DNA from: Nocardioides potassii
Lineage (GTDB): Bacteria; Actinomycetota; Actinomycetes; Propionibacteriales; Nocardioidaceae
Direction of reading: 5' to 3'
NCBI RefSeq assembly: GCF_021648885.1
Contig: NZ_JAKJHZ010000007.1
Coordinates: 1 to 64,000 of the forward strand
Length of the DNA stretch: 64,000 nt
Shown here in pieces: positions 17,600 to 25,645 of this stretch (position 1 is its first letter; each line of letters begins with the position of its first letter). The translations under genes and the position numbers were made by a program. The notes below the pieces were generated by a model. It was given only the letters and a program-made list of their open reading frames with translations, did no database searches and had not been told where the DNA came from.

Positions 17600-18831
17600 G
17601 CCCGAAGCGCCGTCACACCTCGCTGAAGGACTACAAGCCGACGATCTACCAGACGGCCGACGGCAAGTGGCACGGCCGCATCATCGTGGGCTACAAACCA
17701 GACGGCTCCTACATCCGGCCCCACCGCGTGCGGGACACCCCTCGGGAGATCCGCCAGGTGATGGCCGAGCTGCAAGCTCGACGTGATCAGGGCTTCATCT
17801 GGAACTCGGACAAGGTGACTGTCGGCGCTTGGCTCACGCACTGGCTCGAGGTCCTCATCCGTCCTCACCGGAGCCACAAGACCTATGCGGACTACCGCAG
17901 CAAGCTGAAGTGCCACATCCTGCCTGTCCTGGGAGGCATGACGCTCACGGACCTCGAACGCGAGGACATCGAGCGGCTCTACGCCTCGATGTACGCCCGC
18001 GGCCTCTCCGACTACACCGTCCACGGAGCGCACCGGGTGCTGAGAAGCGGACTGGGGCAGGCGGTCGAACGCAAACGACTGGTGGTCAACCCTGCCGCCC
18101 ACGCCGAGGTACGCGAACCAGAAGAGCCCGACATAGACCCGTTCCTCGTGGACGAGATCGCCGCTGCCATCCGCGTAGCCCGGTCGATGAACAACTTCCC
18201 GCGCTGGAGCCTGGCCCTCGCGCTCGGCCTTCGCCAGGGCGAGGCACTCGGACTCCGTTGGTCCGACCTCAACCTAGGCACGGGGACTCTGGCCGTCCGC
18301 AAGCAGTTGCAGCGAATCACGTGGGAGCACGGGTGCACTGACCCGTCGGATGCCCCTCGTTGCGGCAAGACTTACGGCGCCTACTGCCCCGATCGCCACG
18401 GTGGCGGGCTACTGCTCGTGAAGGTCAAGACTCACCGATCGAAGCGGCCCATCTCGCTGCCGAAGTTCATCATCGACCTCCTCGAAGTCCACCGCCGGGA
18501 GCAGCTTGAGCAGCGGATGCGCGCGAGCCACTGGGGTGACATGAACCTCATCTTCTGCGGGCCGGAGGGCCAGCCGCTGGATCCCAAGCACGACCGCGCG
18601 CAGTGGCACGCGCTCCTGGCGCGCGCCGACCTGCGCGATGCTCGGCTGCACGACGCACGCCACAGCGCAGCAAGCATGCTCCTGGCACTCGAAGTGGATC
18701 AGCGCTTCGTGATGGACGTGATGGGCTGGACCGAACTGCGGACGGCGAATCGCTACATGCACGTCGTCGCCGAGCAACGCCGGGCCGTAGCAGACCGACT
18801 GGACCACGCACTTGGCTTCGAGCACGCGTGA
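17596..18831 (+). CDS. Site-specific tyrosine integrase
   Basis: A 411-residue phage/ICE integrase of the pSAM2-like actinobacterial group. An AP2-like arm-binding region opens the protein (YQTADGKWHGRIIVGYK). The SAM-like core-binding domain follows (TVGAWLTHWLEVL). The catalytic domain has Arg in LGLRQGEALGLRW, Lys in KVKTHRSKRPISL, HDARH, Trp in place of the second His (MGWTELRTANRY) and the nucleophile Tyr in RYMHV. An insertion with four Cys and His residues (HGCTDPSDAPRCG through CPDRHGGG) occurs before the Lys. Its position beside tRNA-Arg identifies the attachment site. The gene overlaps xis by 4 bases. Confidence 0.93.
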   Translation: MSPKRRHTSLKDYKPTIYQTADGKWHGRIIVGYKPDGSYIRPHRVRDTPREIRQVMAELQARRDQGFIWNSDKVTVGAWLTHWLEVLIRPHRSHKTYADYRSKLKCHILPVLGGMTLTDLEREDIERLYASMYARGLSDYTVHGAHRVLRSGLGQAVERKRLVVNPAAHAEVREPEEPDIDPFLVDEIAAAIRVARSMNNFPRWSLALALGLRQGEALGLRWSDLNLGTGTLAVRKQLQRITWEHGCTDPSDAPRCGKTYGAYCPDRHGGGLLLVKVKTHRSKRPISLPKFIIDLLEVHRREQLEQRMRASHWGDMNLIFCGPEGQPLDPKHDRAQWHALLARADLRDARLHDARHSAASMLLALEVDQRFVMDVMGWTELRTANRYMHVVAEQRRAVADRLDHALGFEHA

Positions 18832-19051
18832 CTCGCACACGGCTGTGCGTCGCCTGACGGCGCGCGGGGCGAGCCGGATTGCGGCGCCGCGAGTCCCGTG
18901 AGCAGAACTTCCCGGTGCAGCCTCGAGCTGCTCTCGGGTTCGACCACCTGGATGACCGGTAGCGCGGTGAGATGTCGCGAAGCGACCCGGGTCGCTGGTG
19001 AGGACGTCCCAGACGCCGGGCAAGACGCTGAAGGCGTCGTGACTCCTAGGG

Positions 19052-19492
19052 CTACTCCGCGTACGCCCGGAACCGCTGCCACGCTGCCTGCCGCGTAATC
19101 CCCATGACCCGACCCACGTCAGCCCAGGTGAGGCCTCGAGACCGCACGACCTTGATCCACTCGCGCAGGAAGTCATCGAGTTGCTCCTGCACGGCCGTGA
19201 TCTTCGGGACGGTCGCCAAGATCTCTTCGTCCGTCATCACGTTCCACCACGGACGCTGCAGTTCGCGCTTCGTCTCCGGGGAGGACATGATTTCGTAGTA
19301 CTTCATCACGCAGTGAGAGCACATCAAGGCGCCGAGCCCGCCCGCGAAACTCGACTTGCTGGTGCCTACGACACCGCAGAACGAACACACTTTCCCGATC
19401 GGCGTATGGTCCACGGCTTGGATCCTCTCCGTTCGAGCCGCCCGGAGTCGAGCAACGTCTAGCGTCGACGTGTCCGCTGCGAAACAGCTCAT
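19052..19492 (-). CDS. ClpX-type C4 zinc finger plus HTH protein
   Basis: A 146-residue protein from the ATG at 19492 (MSCFAADTSTLDVARLRAAR). A four-cysteine zinc-binding module like that at the N-terminus of ClpX (CSFCG, then CSHCV) lies near residues 36-62. The C-terminus carries an HTH, LTWADVGRVMGITRQAAWQR. There is no AAA+ domain. Small zinc-finger/HTH proteins of this type sit on actinobacterial integrative elements. It is transcribed divergently from the small RiPP-like precursor gene, so it could regulate it. A longer ATG at 19618 would overlap that gene's leader. Confidence 0.7.
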   Translation of the reverse strand: MSCFAADTSTLDVARLRAARTERIQAVDHTPIGKVCSFCGVVGTSKSSFAGGLGALMCSHCVMKYYEIMSSPETKRELQRPWWNVMTDEEILATVPKITAVQEQLDDFLREWIKVVRSRGLTWADVGRVMGITRQAAWQRFRAYAE

Positions 19493-19618
19493 GTTCCGTA
19501 GCCGGAACGGTGTTCTCGCCGCGCGCTGCGGCAAGAAGTTCCCGAAACGCGTCCCAGAGTAGTCACCGGAACCTAGGGTCTTGAGGCACAGGATCGTCAC
19601 ACCCTCGGGAGGGAACAC

Positions 19619-19699
19619 ATGTCCACCGTCAAGTTCTTCGTCGCGCGCCTCATCTGCAACGTGCAGGGGCGGGGCTCGACGGACTGGTACGTCTGGTAG
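19619..19699 (+). CDS. Candidate P450-modified RiPP precursor, atropopeptide-like
   Basis: A 26-codon ORF starts MSTVKFFVAR and ends STDWYVW. GGGAGGG stands 6 bases before the ATG, one of the best ribosome binding sites in the region. The P450 gene starts 20 bases after the stop. The aromatic end DWYVW closely resembles tryptorubin A (AWYIWY), the founding atropopeptide, whose precursor is likewise a very short gene followed by one P450 that crosslinks Trp and Tyr side chains. The final Tyr of tryptorubin is absent and the position before Trp is Asp, so the product would be a new variant. No protease gene is adjacent, as in known minimal clusters. Confidence 0.75.
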   Translation: MSTVKFFVARLICNVQGRGSTDWYVW

Positions 19700-19719
19700 C
19701 TGATCTGGGCGTCAGACGA

Positions 19720-21000
19720 GTGGCGTCGCTCGGGCCCGTCCCCCCAGGTCCCCGTGGTGGTCTCCTCGTGGGCAACTTGAGGGCGTATGAAGAGGATCGC
19801 CTGGGCTTTCTCCAGCGAGTCGCGGAGAACTACGGACCGATCTCCGCGTTCGATCGCAGAACGACGGTCCTGAGCGACGCCGGGCTGGCCCGTCGTGTAC
19901 TAGGCGAGCTGGCCGGCACTGCCGTAATCCGGAACAACGTTCTGCAAGAGCCCATCCCCGTGGGCGAGGTGGCGTCCTGGCCGGTCGCTCGAAGGTTGAT
20001 GAACCCCGTGCTGCGCAAGCGCGTGATCGACCAGCGGCGCAGCCAGATCGTGCGACTTGCCGTGGACCATGTTCGGTCCTCGGGCGCGCGCTTCTTCGAT
20101 GCCGTCGAGTACTGGGAGCCCTTCACGTCCCGGACGGCGGCGGATTACTTCCTGGGCGAGGACGGCGGTCGCGTTCCCGCATTGGTCCGTGACCTCCTCG
20201 CGAGCCTTCCGGCCGTCGCGGGCAACGTCTTCGCGCTCCCTGCTGCGGTACCCACGCCCAGCCGCCGACGCGTCCGCAACGCCTTCGCGGAGCTGCGGGC
20301 CCACCTGCTGCCTCCGCTCACCGCGCGTGCCCGGGACCCCCAGAGCTACGATGACGCAGCGGGCAATCTCGTCCGGCGGGCAGCGCAGATGGAGCCGAGG
20401 CCGGGACTGGACAGACTGGTCAACGTTTTGATCGGGAACCTCTTGGCGTCATACACAGTGCCCGCCGCCGGCTTGGCTTGGGCGACCTGGGCGCTCTCGC
20501 AACACCCGGAGTGGATCACTCGGGTCCGGGAGGAGGCTCCGCGAGCCCTCGCGCCGCCGGACACTGCCAACGCGCAGATGCCGCACACCACGGGCGTGCT
20601 AATGGAGTCCTTTCGCCTGTATCCACCCACGTGGCTGCTAACCCGCCAGCTCTCCTCGGGCGCAATCGTCGGCGGGTACGCCCTGCCAGCTGGGCAGACG
20701 ATCATGACCAGTCCGTTCGTCCTGCACCGCGATCCAGCTAACTTCGACGACCCGCAGTCGTTCGCCCCGGAGCGTTGGGGACCGGGAGGAAACGCCGACC
20801 CGGCGAACTTCTTCGGCTTCGGACACGGGCCGCGCGGTTGCCCTGGACGTGATCTCGCGATCATCAGTTGCTCGTCTGCCCTCGCGGCGTTGGTGTCGCA
20901 GGCGGACTTCGAGGTGACCGGGGACCCGACGCCAAACCCACGCTTCATACTCAGGCCCCGCGCACTTCGAATCGAAGTCAAAGTGAGGCGAGTCGGCTAG
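19720..21000 (+). CDS. Cytochrome P450, probable RiPP aromatic crosslinking enzyme
   Basis: A 426-residue soluble P450. It opens with a proline-rich start (LGPVPPGPRGG), has ESFRLYPP with the ExxR pair at 296/299, APERW at 349-353 and the haem loop FGHGPRGCPGR with Cys374. The I helix reads LLASYTVPAAGLAW, so the usual acid-alcohol pair (A-G-x-D/E-T) is altered to A-S-Y-T, which fits an enzyme doing radical crosslinking rather than hydroxylation. The GTG start at 19720 lies 20 bases after the 26-codon precursor gene. No ferredoxin is adjacent, so the redox partner must be encoded elsewhere. The substrate is inferred from the precursor. Confidence 0.88.
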   Translation: MASLGPVPPGPRGGLLVGNLRAYEEDRLGFLQRVAENYGPISAFDRRTTVLSDAGLARRVLGELAGTAVIRNNVLQEPIPVGEVASWPVARRLMNPVLRKRVIDQRRSQIVRLAVDHVRSSGARFFDAVEYWEPFTSRTAADYFLGEDGGRVPALVRDLLASLPAVAGNVFALPAAVPTPSRRRVRNAFAELRAHLLPPLTARARDPQSYDDAAGNLVRRAAQMEPRPGLDRLVNVLIGNLLASYTVPAAGLAWATWALSQHPEWITRVREEAPRALAPPDTANAQMPHTTGVLMESFRLYPPTWLLTRQLSSGAIVGGYALPAGQTIMTSPFVLHRDPANFDDPQSFAPERWGPGGNADPANFFGFGHGPRGCPGRDLAIISCSSALAALVSQADFEVTGDPTPNPRFILRPRALRIEVKVRRVG

Positions 21001-21342
21001 GGGTGTTCTGTCACTAGATGGGTGACACATCGACGGCGCACCTCGCTGCGGCAGATCCGGACTCTAGGCCGTCGGGTCCCCTACAGAATGAGGGCTTTGC
21101 GAACGGCTCGGCAGAGGTCCTCAGCGTCGACGTACGGCGAGCCGTCACCTGGCGACTACAGAGCCAGCGCTTCGCGCAGGTCCTCCAGTCGCTCGTGTCG
21201 CGGACAGTCGTCAAGCACGACGCGCTCCAGGTCGTTGCTGCTGCCGGCCGTGTTCGCGACGGACACACACGAGGAAAAGCCCACTCGGGCCCCCAACCTC
21301 GCCGCCTGCACAGGCGTAGAGAGGGGTGTGAGAGTCAACGAG
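21001..21342. other. Non-coding stretch upstream of the sigma factor gene
   Basis: No convincing gene is seen in either strand. It includes one exact copy of the recurring word CGGCAGATCCG (21049-21059). It presumably holds the promoter of the sigma factor gene. Confidence 0.5.
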
Positions 21343-21927
21343 ATGAGCGTCGGTGCTGGACCGACATCTCACAACACGGGGCGGTACATCGTGGCGACAA
21401 CGAGGGACCCTGAGTCTGACGTGGACTACGGGACGTTTGAGGACTACGTAGCCCGTGAGCTGTCTAGCCTGCGGAGAATCGCGTACTTCCATGTGCGCGA
21501 CTGGGAAACTGCCGACGATCTGGTCCAGGACACGCTGGTCCGTATGGCGAGGTCATGGCCGCGGATGAACCGTGGGCACCGGCCGACACGCTCCTACGGC
21601 GTGACGGTTCTGGAGAATCTCGTCAAGGATCTGCACCGGCGCAAGTCCCGGGAGCACAGGGCCATTACCTTGGCGCAGGCGAACCGCATGGAGGCCGATC
21701 GGGCCTTCCACGAACCGGACGATCTGTGGGAGCAAACCGCGGCCCTAAGCCGCCAGCAACGCACCGTGATTTACCTCCGCTTCTGCCAAGACCTCAGCGT
21801 CCAGCGCGTCGCCGAACTGCTCGACTGCTCGGAAGGAAACGTCAAGCGTCACACGTACGACGCGCTGAAGCGACTCGGCTCCATCATCTCGGGCGAACAC
21901 GACGAACAGGGTGAGACGAATGCGTGA
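21343..21927 (+). CDS. ECF RNA polymerase sigma factor, SigE-like
   Basis: About 194 residues from the ATG at 21343. Region 2 is FEDYVARELSSLRRIAYFHV followed by ADDLVQDTLVRMARSWPRM. Region 4 is LSRQQRTVIYLRFCQDLSVQ followed by RVAELLDCSEGNVKRHTYDALKRL. The spacing fits the SigE/SigM-like ECF group common in actinobacteria. GTG starts at 21328 or 21391 are also possible. It overlaps the next gene by 8 bases. That gene encodes a single-pass membrane protein, the usual arrangement for a sigma/anti-sigma or sigma-sensor pair. Confidence 0.85.
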   Translation: MSVGAGPTSHNTGRYIVATTRDPESDVDYGTFEDYVARELSSLRRIAYFHVRDWETADDLVQDTLVRMARSWPRMNRGHRPTRSYGVTVLENLVKDLHRRKSREHRAITLAQANRMEADRAFHEPDDLWEQTAALSRQQRTVIYLRFCQDLSVQRVAELLDCSEGNVKRHTYDALKRLGSIISGEHDEQGETNA

Positions 21928-22564
21928 CCGCAACCAAGACTCGAAGACCCTCGACGCGCTTCGTAGAGTCCTTCACGAGAACTTGGATCCCGAGCCTCCT
22001 ACGTGGACACGAGAGGTCCCGGGACCGGCCCGACGCCCCGCGCGCGGCTTGGTCTGGGTCGGCGCCAGCGCCGCAGCGCTCGCGATCATCGTCGTCCCAA
22101 CCGCCCTGTGGCAGACCGGTGACACCGGCTCCAGTACAACTTCCCCCACGACAAGCGTTCAACCCAGCACTACTGCCCCGCCCTCGACCGACACCGAGTC
22201 CTCGACACCGACGCCTTCTGACGCGGTGTGCCAGCCCTTCGAGCCGCGACGACTTCCTAACGGCTCTCCGATCGGACAACCTGCGGACCTCGGCAAGAAC
22301 CCCGGCGGCGCGTCCGTGAGCTGGGGCACGGGCCAAGACGCCGTGTTTCAACGTCCTGGCGAGGACGTGCTCGGGCTGGCAGCTACGAAGAACGCCGCGA
22401 CGATCACCAGCGACCGTCTGGGCGAAGTCCGTCTGATTGCAGTCGGGGACCCGCCGCTCGGTCAGATCGCAGCGTTCTTCGAGGTGAATGGGTGCGACTA
22501 CACGGTGTGGCTGGACGGGAGCATGGCAGACGCCGCCGACGAGTACCTTCAGAACCTATATTGA
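21920..22564 (+). CDS. Single-pass membrane protein paired with the sigma factor
   Basis: A 214-residue protein: a cytoplasmic segment of about 47 residues (TLDALRRVLHENLDPEPP), one membrane helix (LVWVGASAAALAIIVVPTAL), a Ser/Thr/Pro-rich linker (about 75-105), and an extracytoplasmic domain with two Cys (AVCQPFEPRR and VNGCDYTVWLDG). The ATG at 21920 overlaps the sigma gene stop. The topology and coupling fit an anti-sigma or co-sensor protein, though the cytoplasmic part shows no classical zinc anti-sigma HxxxCxxC motif. Confidence 0.7.
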   Translation: MRDRNQDSKTLDALRRVLHENLDPEPPTWTREVPGPARRPARGLVWVGASAAALAIIVVPTALWQTGDTGSSTTSPTTSVQPSTTAPPSTDTESSTPTPSDAVCQPFEPRRLPNGSPIGQPADLGKNPGGASVSWGTGQDAVFQRPGEDVLGLAATKNAATITSDRLGEVRLIAVGDPPLGQIAAFFEVNGCDYTVWLDGSMADAADEYLQNLY

Positions 22565-22846
22565 CGCTACCGGCTCTTGTAGCCCTGGCCCGAACCCCAC
22601 AGTGTGCCCTTCCGAAACGAACTCCAGCAACTCGGCGACGTCATGGATGTGCGCCGCCCCTTGAACCACCGCCTCGTCGTCCGCCATGAGCACGAAGGGC
22701 GCGTTCTCGATCAAGTCCGGACGCACCGGTCCAACATCCTGATCTGCCGCGATGAGCCCGCCCCGCAGGTGAGGCTGATGGAACGCGGGTAGACGAGCAG
22801 TGAGTCGTAGGTGGGGGTTACTTCGTTGCCGTGGGGCCCTGCGCAC
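22556..22846 (-). CDS. Hypothetical protein, 96 residues
   Basis: Codon use looks coding from a GTG at 22846. The second half reads like a folded protein (VRPDLIENAPFVLMADDEAV then HIHDVAELLEFVSEGH). Its stop overlaps the end of the convergent membrane protein gene. It follows a 64-residue ORF on the same strand by 7 bases. The part at about 22740-22757 resembles the recurring CGGATCTGCCGCGATGAGC word. It matches no family I recognise, and the start is uncertain. Confidence 0.45.
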   Translation of the reverse strand: MRRAPRQRSNPHLRLTARLPAFHQPHLRGGLIAADQDVGPVRPDLIENAPFVLMADDEAVVQGAAHIHDVAELLEFVSEGHTVGFGPGLQEPVASI

Positions 22847-22853
22847 CGCGCGC

Positions 22854-23048
22854 TCAGCGTCCTTCGCCCAGCGCGGCCAGCTCGCGATGAGAGAGAGTGG
22901 ACCACGTCGCGACCTCTTCAATGGGCAGCACCTCTCGATGCCGGCGCCACAAGTCGGCCACCCGAGCCACTGCGTCGGCGCGCTCCAACTCCGCTAAGGC
23001 GATGCGTTGTCCCAGCGTTACCAGCTCCTCGCGCAACTCGTCGCTCAA
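22854..23048 (-). CDS. Small helical hypothetical protein, 64 residues
   Basis: The protein MSDELREELVTLGQRIALAE and following is a charged amphipathic helix with a short C-terminal helix-turn-helix-like end (IEEVATWSTLSHRELAAL). It starts at a TTG without a strong ribosome binding site. It is divergent from the MFS gene at 23136 and could be a small regulator of it. It is otherwise unassigned. Confidence 0.45.
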   Translation of the reverse strand: MSDELREELVTLGQRIALAELERADAVARVADLWRRHREVLPIEEVATWSTLSHRELAALGEGR

Positions 23049-23135
23049 AGCGCCGTGCCTAGCGCGCCGCCCGCTTGCGTCGTCACAACTAGCGGTTGTT
23101 GGTGGAGAAGAGGGGTCTCGTTTGACACTGGCAGC

Positions 23136-24461
23136 ATGACGGTGTCGAAGCTCCCGCTCGCGGTGCTGTGCTCTGCGCAGTTCGTGCTGATCCTTGACGT
23201 CGCGGTCGTCAACGTCGCGTTGGTGCCGCTGAGCCGCGATCTTGTCTTGTCTCCCGACCGGTTGCAGATTCTCAGCTGGTCTTACGCTCTGGCCTTCGGT
23301 CTCATGCTTCTCCCGGGCGGCAGATTCGCTGATGTCGGTCGACGTCGTTGGTCCTTCTGTGTCGGGCTGAGTGTGTTCGCTGCTTCCTCCGCGCTGGCCG
23401 GAGCGGCGGGGTCGCTTGGGACGTTGGCGGTCGCTCGAGTGCTGCAGGGGGTGGGGGCGGGGATCGCCTCACCGGCGGCGCTGGCGCTGCTGACTGCGGC
23501 CCATCCCGGGGAGCGCGACCGCGCCCGCGCCTTGGGGGTCTGGGCGGCGGTCGCAGCGGCCGGGGGAGCTGCGGGGCTTGTGATCGGTGGCCTTCTCACT
23601 GAGTCATTTGGCTGGCGTTCTGTGTTCTGGGTGAACGTGCCGGTGGTTGCAGGTGTCGTCGTGCTCGCTCAGGTTGTTCTTCCTCCAGACGGTGTTGCCC
23701 GTCGGTGGCGCGACGCCGGGGCCTTGGTGCCGCGCTTGCTCTGGCGCACCGGGTCGGTGGTGGTGGCCAACGCGGTCGTCGCGCTGATGAGCGCGGTGGT
23801 CGTGGGCACCAACTTCGTCCTGGCGATTCACCTGCAAGGCCGCTTGGAGCTGTCGCCGGTCGAGACGGGGATGGCGTTCCTGCCGATGACGGCAGTGAGT
23901 ACGGTTAGCGCTTGGTGGGCGGCCGGCTGGGTGGGCAGGATGCCGGCTCACCAGCTGCTGGCCGGTGGCATGTTTGTGTTGGCGCTCGGCTGCGCGTGCC
24001 TTTCCCGTCTACCGGCCGATGGTGGCTACCTGACCTCGGTGTTGCTCGGTATGGCGCTTGTTGCGGCGGGGATGGGGCCGGGGTTCGCACTGGGGACCTT
24101 GGTCGCCGTCGCCGATGTGCCGCAGGGCCACCACGGCGCGGCAGCGGCGGTCTTGTCGGCGAGCACCCAGCTCGGCGCGGCTCTCGGGCTTGCAGGTCTT
24201 GAGGTGGTGGCCGCCACGGCCGCGGCACCTGCAGTCGGACTTCGGCGAGCGTTCGTGGCGATGACGGCTGCCGCGCTGGCTGCGGCTCTCATCGCCGCCC
24301 TCTTCCCGGCTCGTGGGACGCAGCAGGTCGCGAACGCAGAAGCACCTGTTGCCTTCGCCTCACCTGCTCCGGCGGCCGGGTGCACCCCGGGCTGCGTACG
24401 AGCCTCGTCCTTCCCGCATCTGACACCTGGCCTAAATACTCTGACAAAGGAGACGACATGA
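23136..24461 (+). CDS. MFS drug/proton exporter, shortened DHA2-like
   Basis: A 441-residue membrane protein. The N half has the major facilitator signs QFVLILDVAVVNVALVPL (DHA2 motif D), GGRFADVGRRR (motif A) and VLQGVGAGIASPAALALL (motif C-like). DHA2 exporters normally have 14 helices and about 480-520 residues. Here the loop after helix 6 (PPDGVARRWRDAGAL) passes almost directly into LLWRTGSVVVANAVVALMSA, so two central helices appear to be missing. The gene overlaps the epoxide hydrolase gene by 4 bases. It probably exports a hydrophobic compound. The ATG at 23136 is preferred over an unlikely upstream extension. Confidence 0.82.
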   Translation: MTVSKLPLAVLCSAQFVLILDVAVVNVALVPLSRDLVLSPDRLQILSWSYALAFGLMLLPGGRFADVGRRRWSFCVGLSVFAASSALAGAAGSLGTLAVARVLQGVGAGIASPAALALLTAAHPGERDRARALGVWAAVAAAGGAAGLVIGGLLTESFGWRSVFWVNVPVVAGVVVLAQVVLPPDGVARRWRDAGALVPRLLWRTGSVVVANAVVALMSAVVVGTNFVLAIHLQGRLELSPVETGMAFLPMTAVSTVSAWWAAGWVGRMPAHQLLAGGMFVLALGCACLSRLPADGGYLTSVLLGMALVAAGMGPGFALGTLVAVADVPQGHHGAAAAVLSASTQLGAALGLAGLEVVAATAAAPAVGLRRAFVAMTAAALAAALIAALFPARGTQQVANAEAPVAFASPAPAAGCTPGCVRASSFPHLTPGLNTLTKETT

Positions 24462-25612
24462 ACGTGCACGACTTCAGGATCGACGTACCCGCCGTTGTCA
24501 TTGAGGACCTCCGCGACCGGCTGCGTGGCACCCGGTGGCCTGATCAAGTCGAGGGGGTCGGCTGGGGCCAGGGAACTGAGCGCGAGTTCCTCCGCGAGGT
24601 GGTCGCGCACTGGGGCCACAACTTCGACTGGTTCGCGGTGCAGGACCGCTTGAACCATTGTGCGCAGCGGCTGGTCGAAGTCTCTGGTGGGCTTCGAGTG
24701 CACGTGGTTCACGAGAGGGGAGAGGTCGAGGGGGGTCAGCCGATCGTGCTCCTGCATGGATGGCCGAGCTCGTTCGTCCAGATGTTGCCCATCATGCCGA
24801 TGCTCACTCAGCCCTCTCGATACGGGGGCTCTGCCGGGGACGCTTTCGATGCGGTCGCGCTGTCGTTGCCGGGCTACGGGTTTAGTGACCGCCCCACCGA
24901 CGCTGGATGGGACCTTCGGCGGATCGCGGATGCCGTGGTCGAGGTGATGGAGGCTCTGGGATACACCACGTTCGCCGGGCGCGGCAGTGACCTAGGGGCG
25001 GGCGTGCTGCAGCAGCTAGCGTTGGCGTATCCCGATCGTCTGGTAGGGCTGCACCTGTCAGGCACTAACCCCTACCTCGGCTGGGTTCCCGACGACCTCA
25101 CTCCGGAGGAGCAGTCGTTCGTCGAGGCGGCTCAGGACTGGAACGCCCGCGAGATGGCCTACGCCCAGGAGCACTCCAGCAAGCCGCAGACACTGGCCCA
25201 CGCCTTGAACGATTCCCCAGCCGGCCTGGCCTCGTGGGTGCTGGAGAAGTTCCGTGCCTGGAGCGACTGCGACGGGGACCTGAGGAACGTGTATGACCTC
25301 GACGACCTGCTGACCAACCTCACCGTCTACTGGGTCACCGAGACCATCGGCTCCTCCATGCGGCTCTACTGGGAGGCTGCCCGCTCCACCAACGCCGCCT
25401 ACGGCCGCGTCGAGGTGCCCACCGGCATGGCCATGTCCGACAAGGACATGTTTCCGACGCCTCGAGCGTGGGCGGAACGGTCTTACCGCTTGACCCGATG
25501 GACCAAGCTGCAGCGCGGCGGCCACTTCTTGGAGTGGGAGACGCCCGAACCGCTGGCGGAGGACATCCGCGTCTTCTTCCGAGAGCTACGGACCGCCCGC
25601 CTAGAGGGGTGA
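24458..25612 (+). CDS. Epoxide hydrolase, alpha/beta fold
   Basis: A 384-residue enzyme with the N-terminal EHN region (DFRIDVPAVVIEDLRDRLRG then TRWPDQ), oxyanion motif VLLHGWPSSF near residue 100, and nucleophile elbow GRGSDLGAGVL with Asp as nucleophile. The cap domain contains two conserved Tyr-rich stretches (NLTVYWVTETIGSSMRLYWE), and the catalytic His is in GGHFLEWETPE. It hydrates epoxides to diols via an ester intermediate. Fourth-base overlap with the MFS exporter gene and a LysR gene 33 bases downstream suggest a detoxification or catabolic set. Confidence 0.9.
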   Translation: MNVHDFRIDVPAVVIEDLRDRLRGTRWPDQVEGVGWGQGTEREFLREVVAHWGHNFDWFAVQDRLNHCAQRLVEVSGGLRVHVVHERGEVEGGQPIVLLHGWPSSFVQMLPIMPMLTQPSRYGGSAGDAFDAVALSLPGYGFSDRPTDAGWDLRRIADAVVEVMEALGYTTFAGRGSDLGAGVLQQLALAYPDRLVGLHLSGTNPYLGWVPDDLTPEEQSFVEAAQDWNAREMAYAQEHSSKPQTLAHALNDSPAGLASWVLEKFRAWSDCDGDLRNVYDLDDLLTNLTVYWVTETIGSSMRLYWEAARSTNAAYGRVEVPTGMAMSDKDMFPTPRAWAERSYRLTRWTKLQRGGHFLEWETPEPLAEDIRVFFRELRTARLEG

Positions 25613-25645
25613 CTGAACGAGATTGTCGACCCTAAAATCGGACCT

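Noticed and set aside
19619..19699. Biarylitide or cittilin precursor
   Set aside because: Those cores are YxH-like or Tyr-rich (YIYY); the WYVW end is nearer to tryptorubin.
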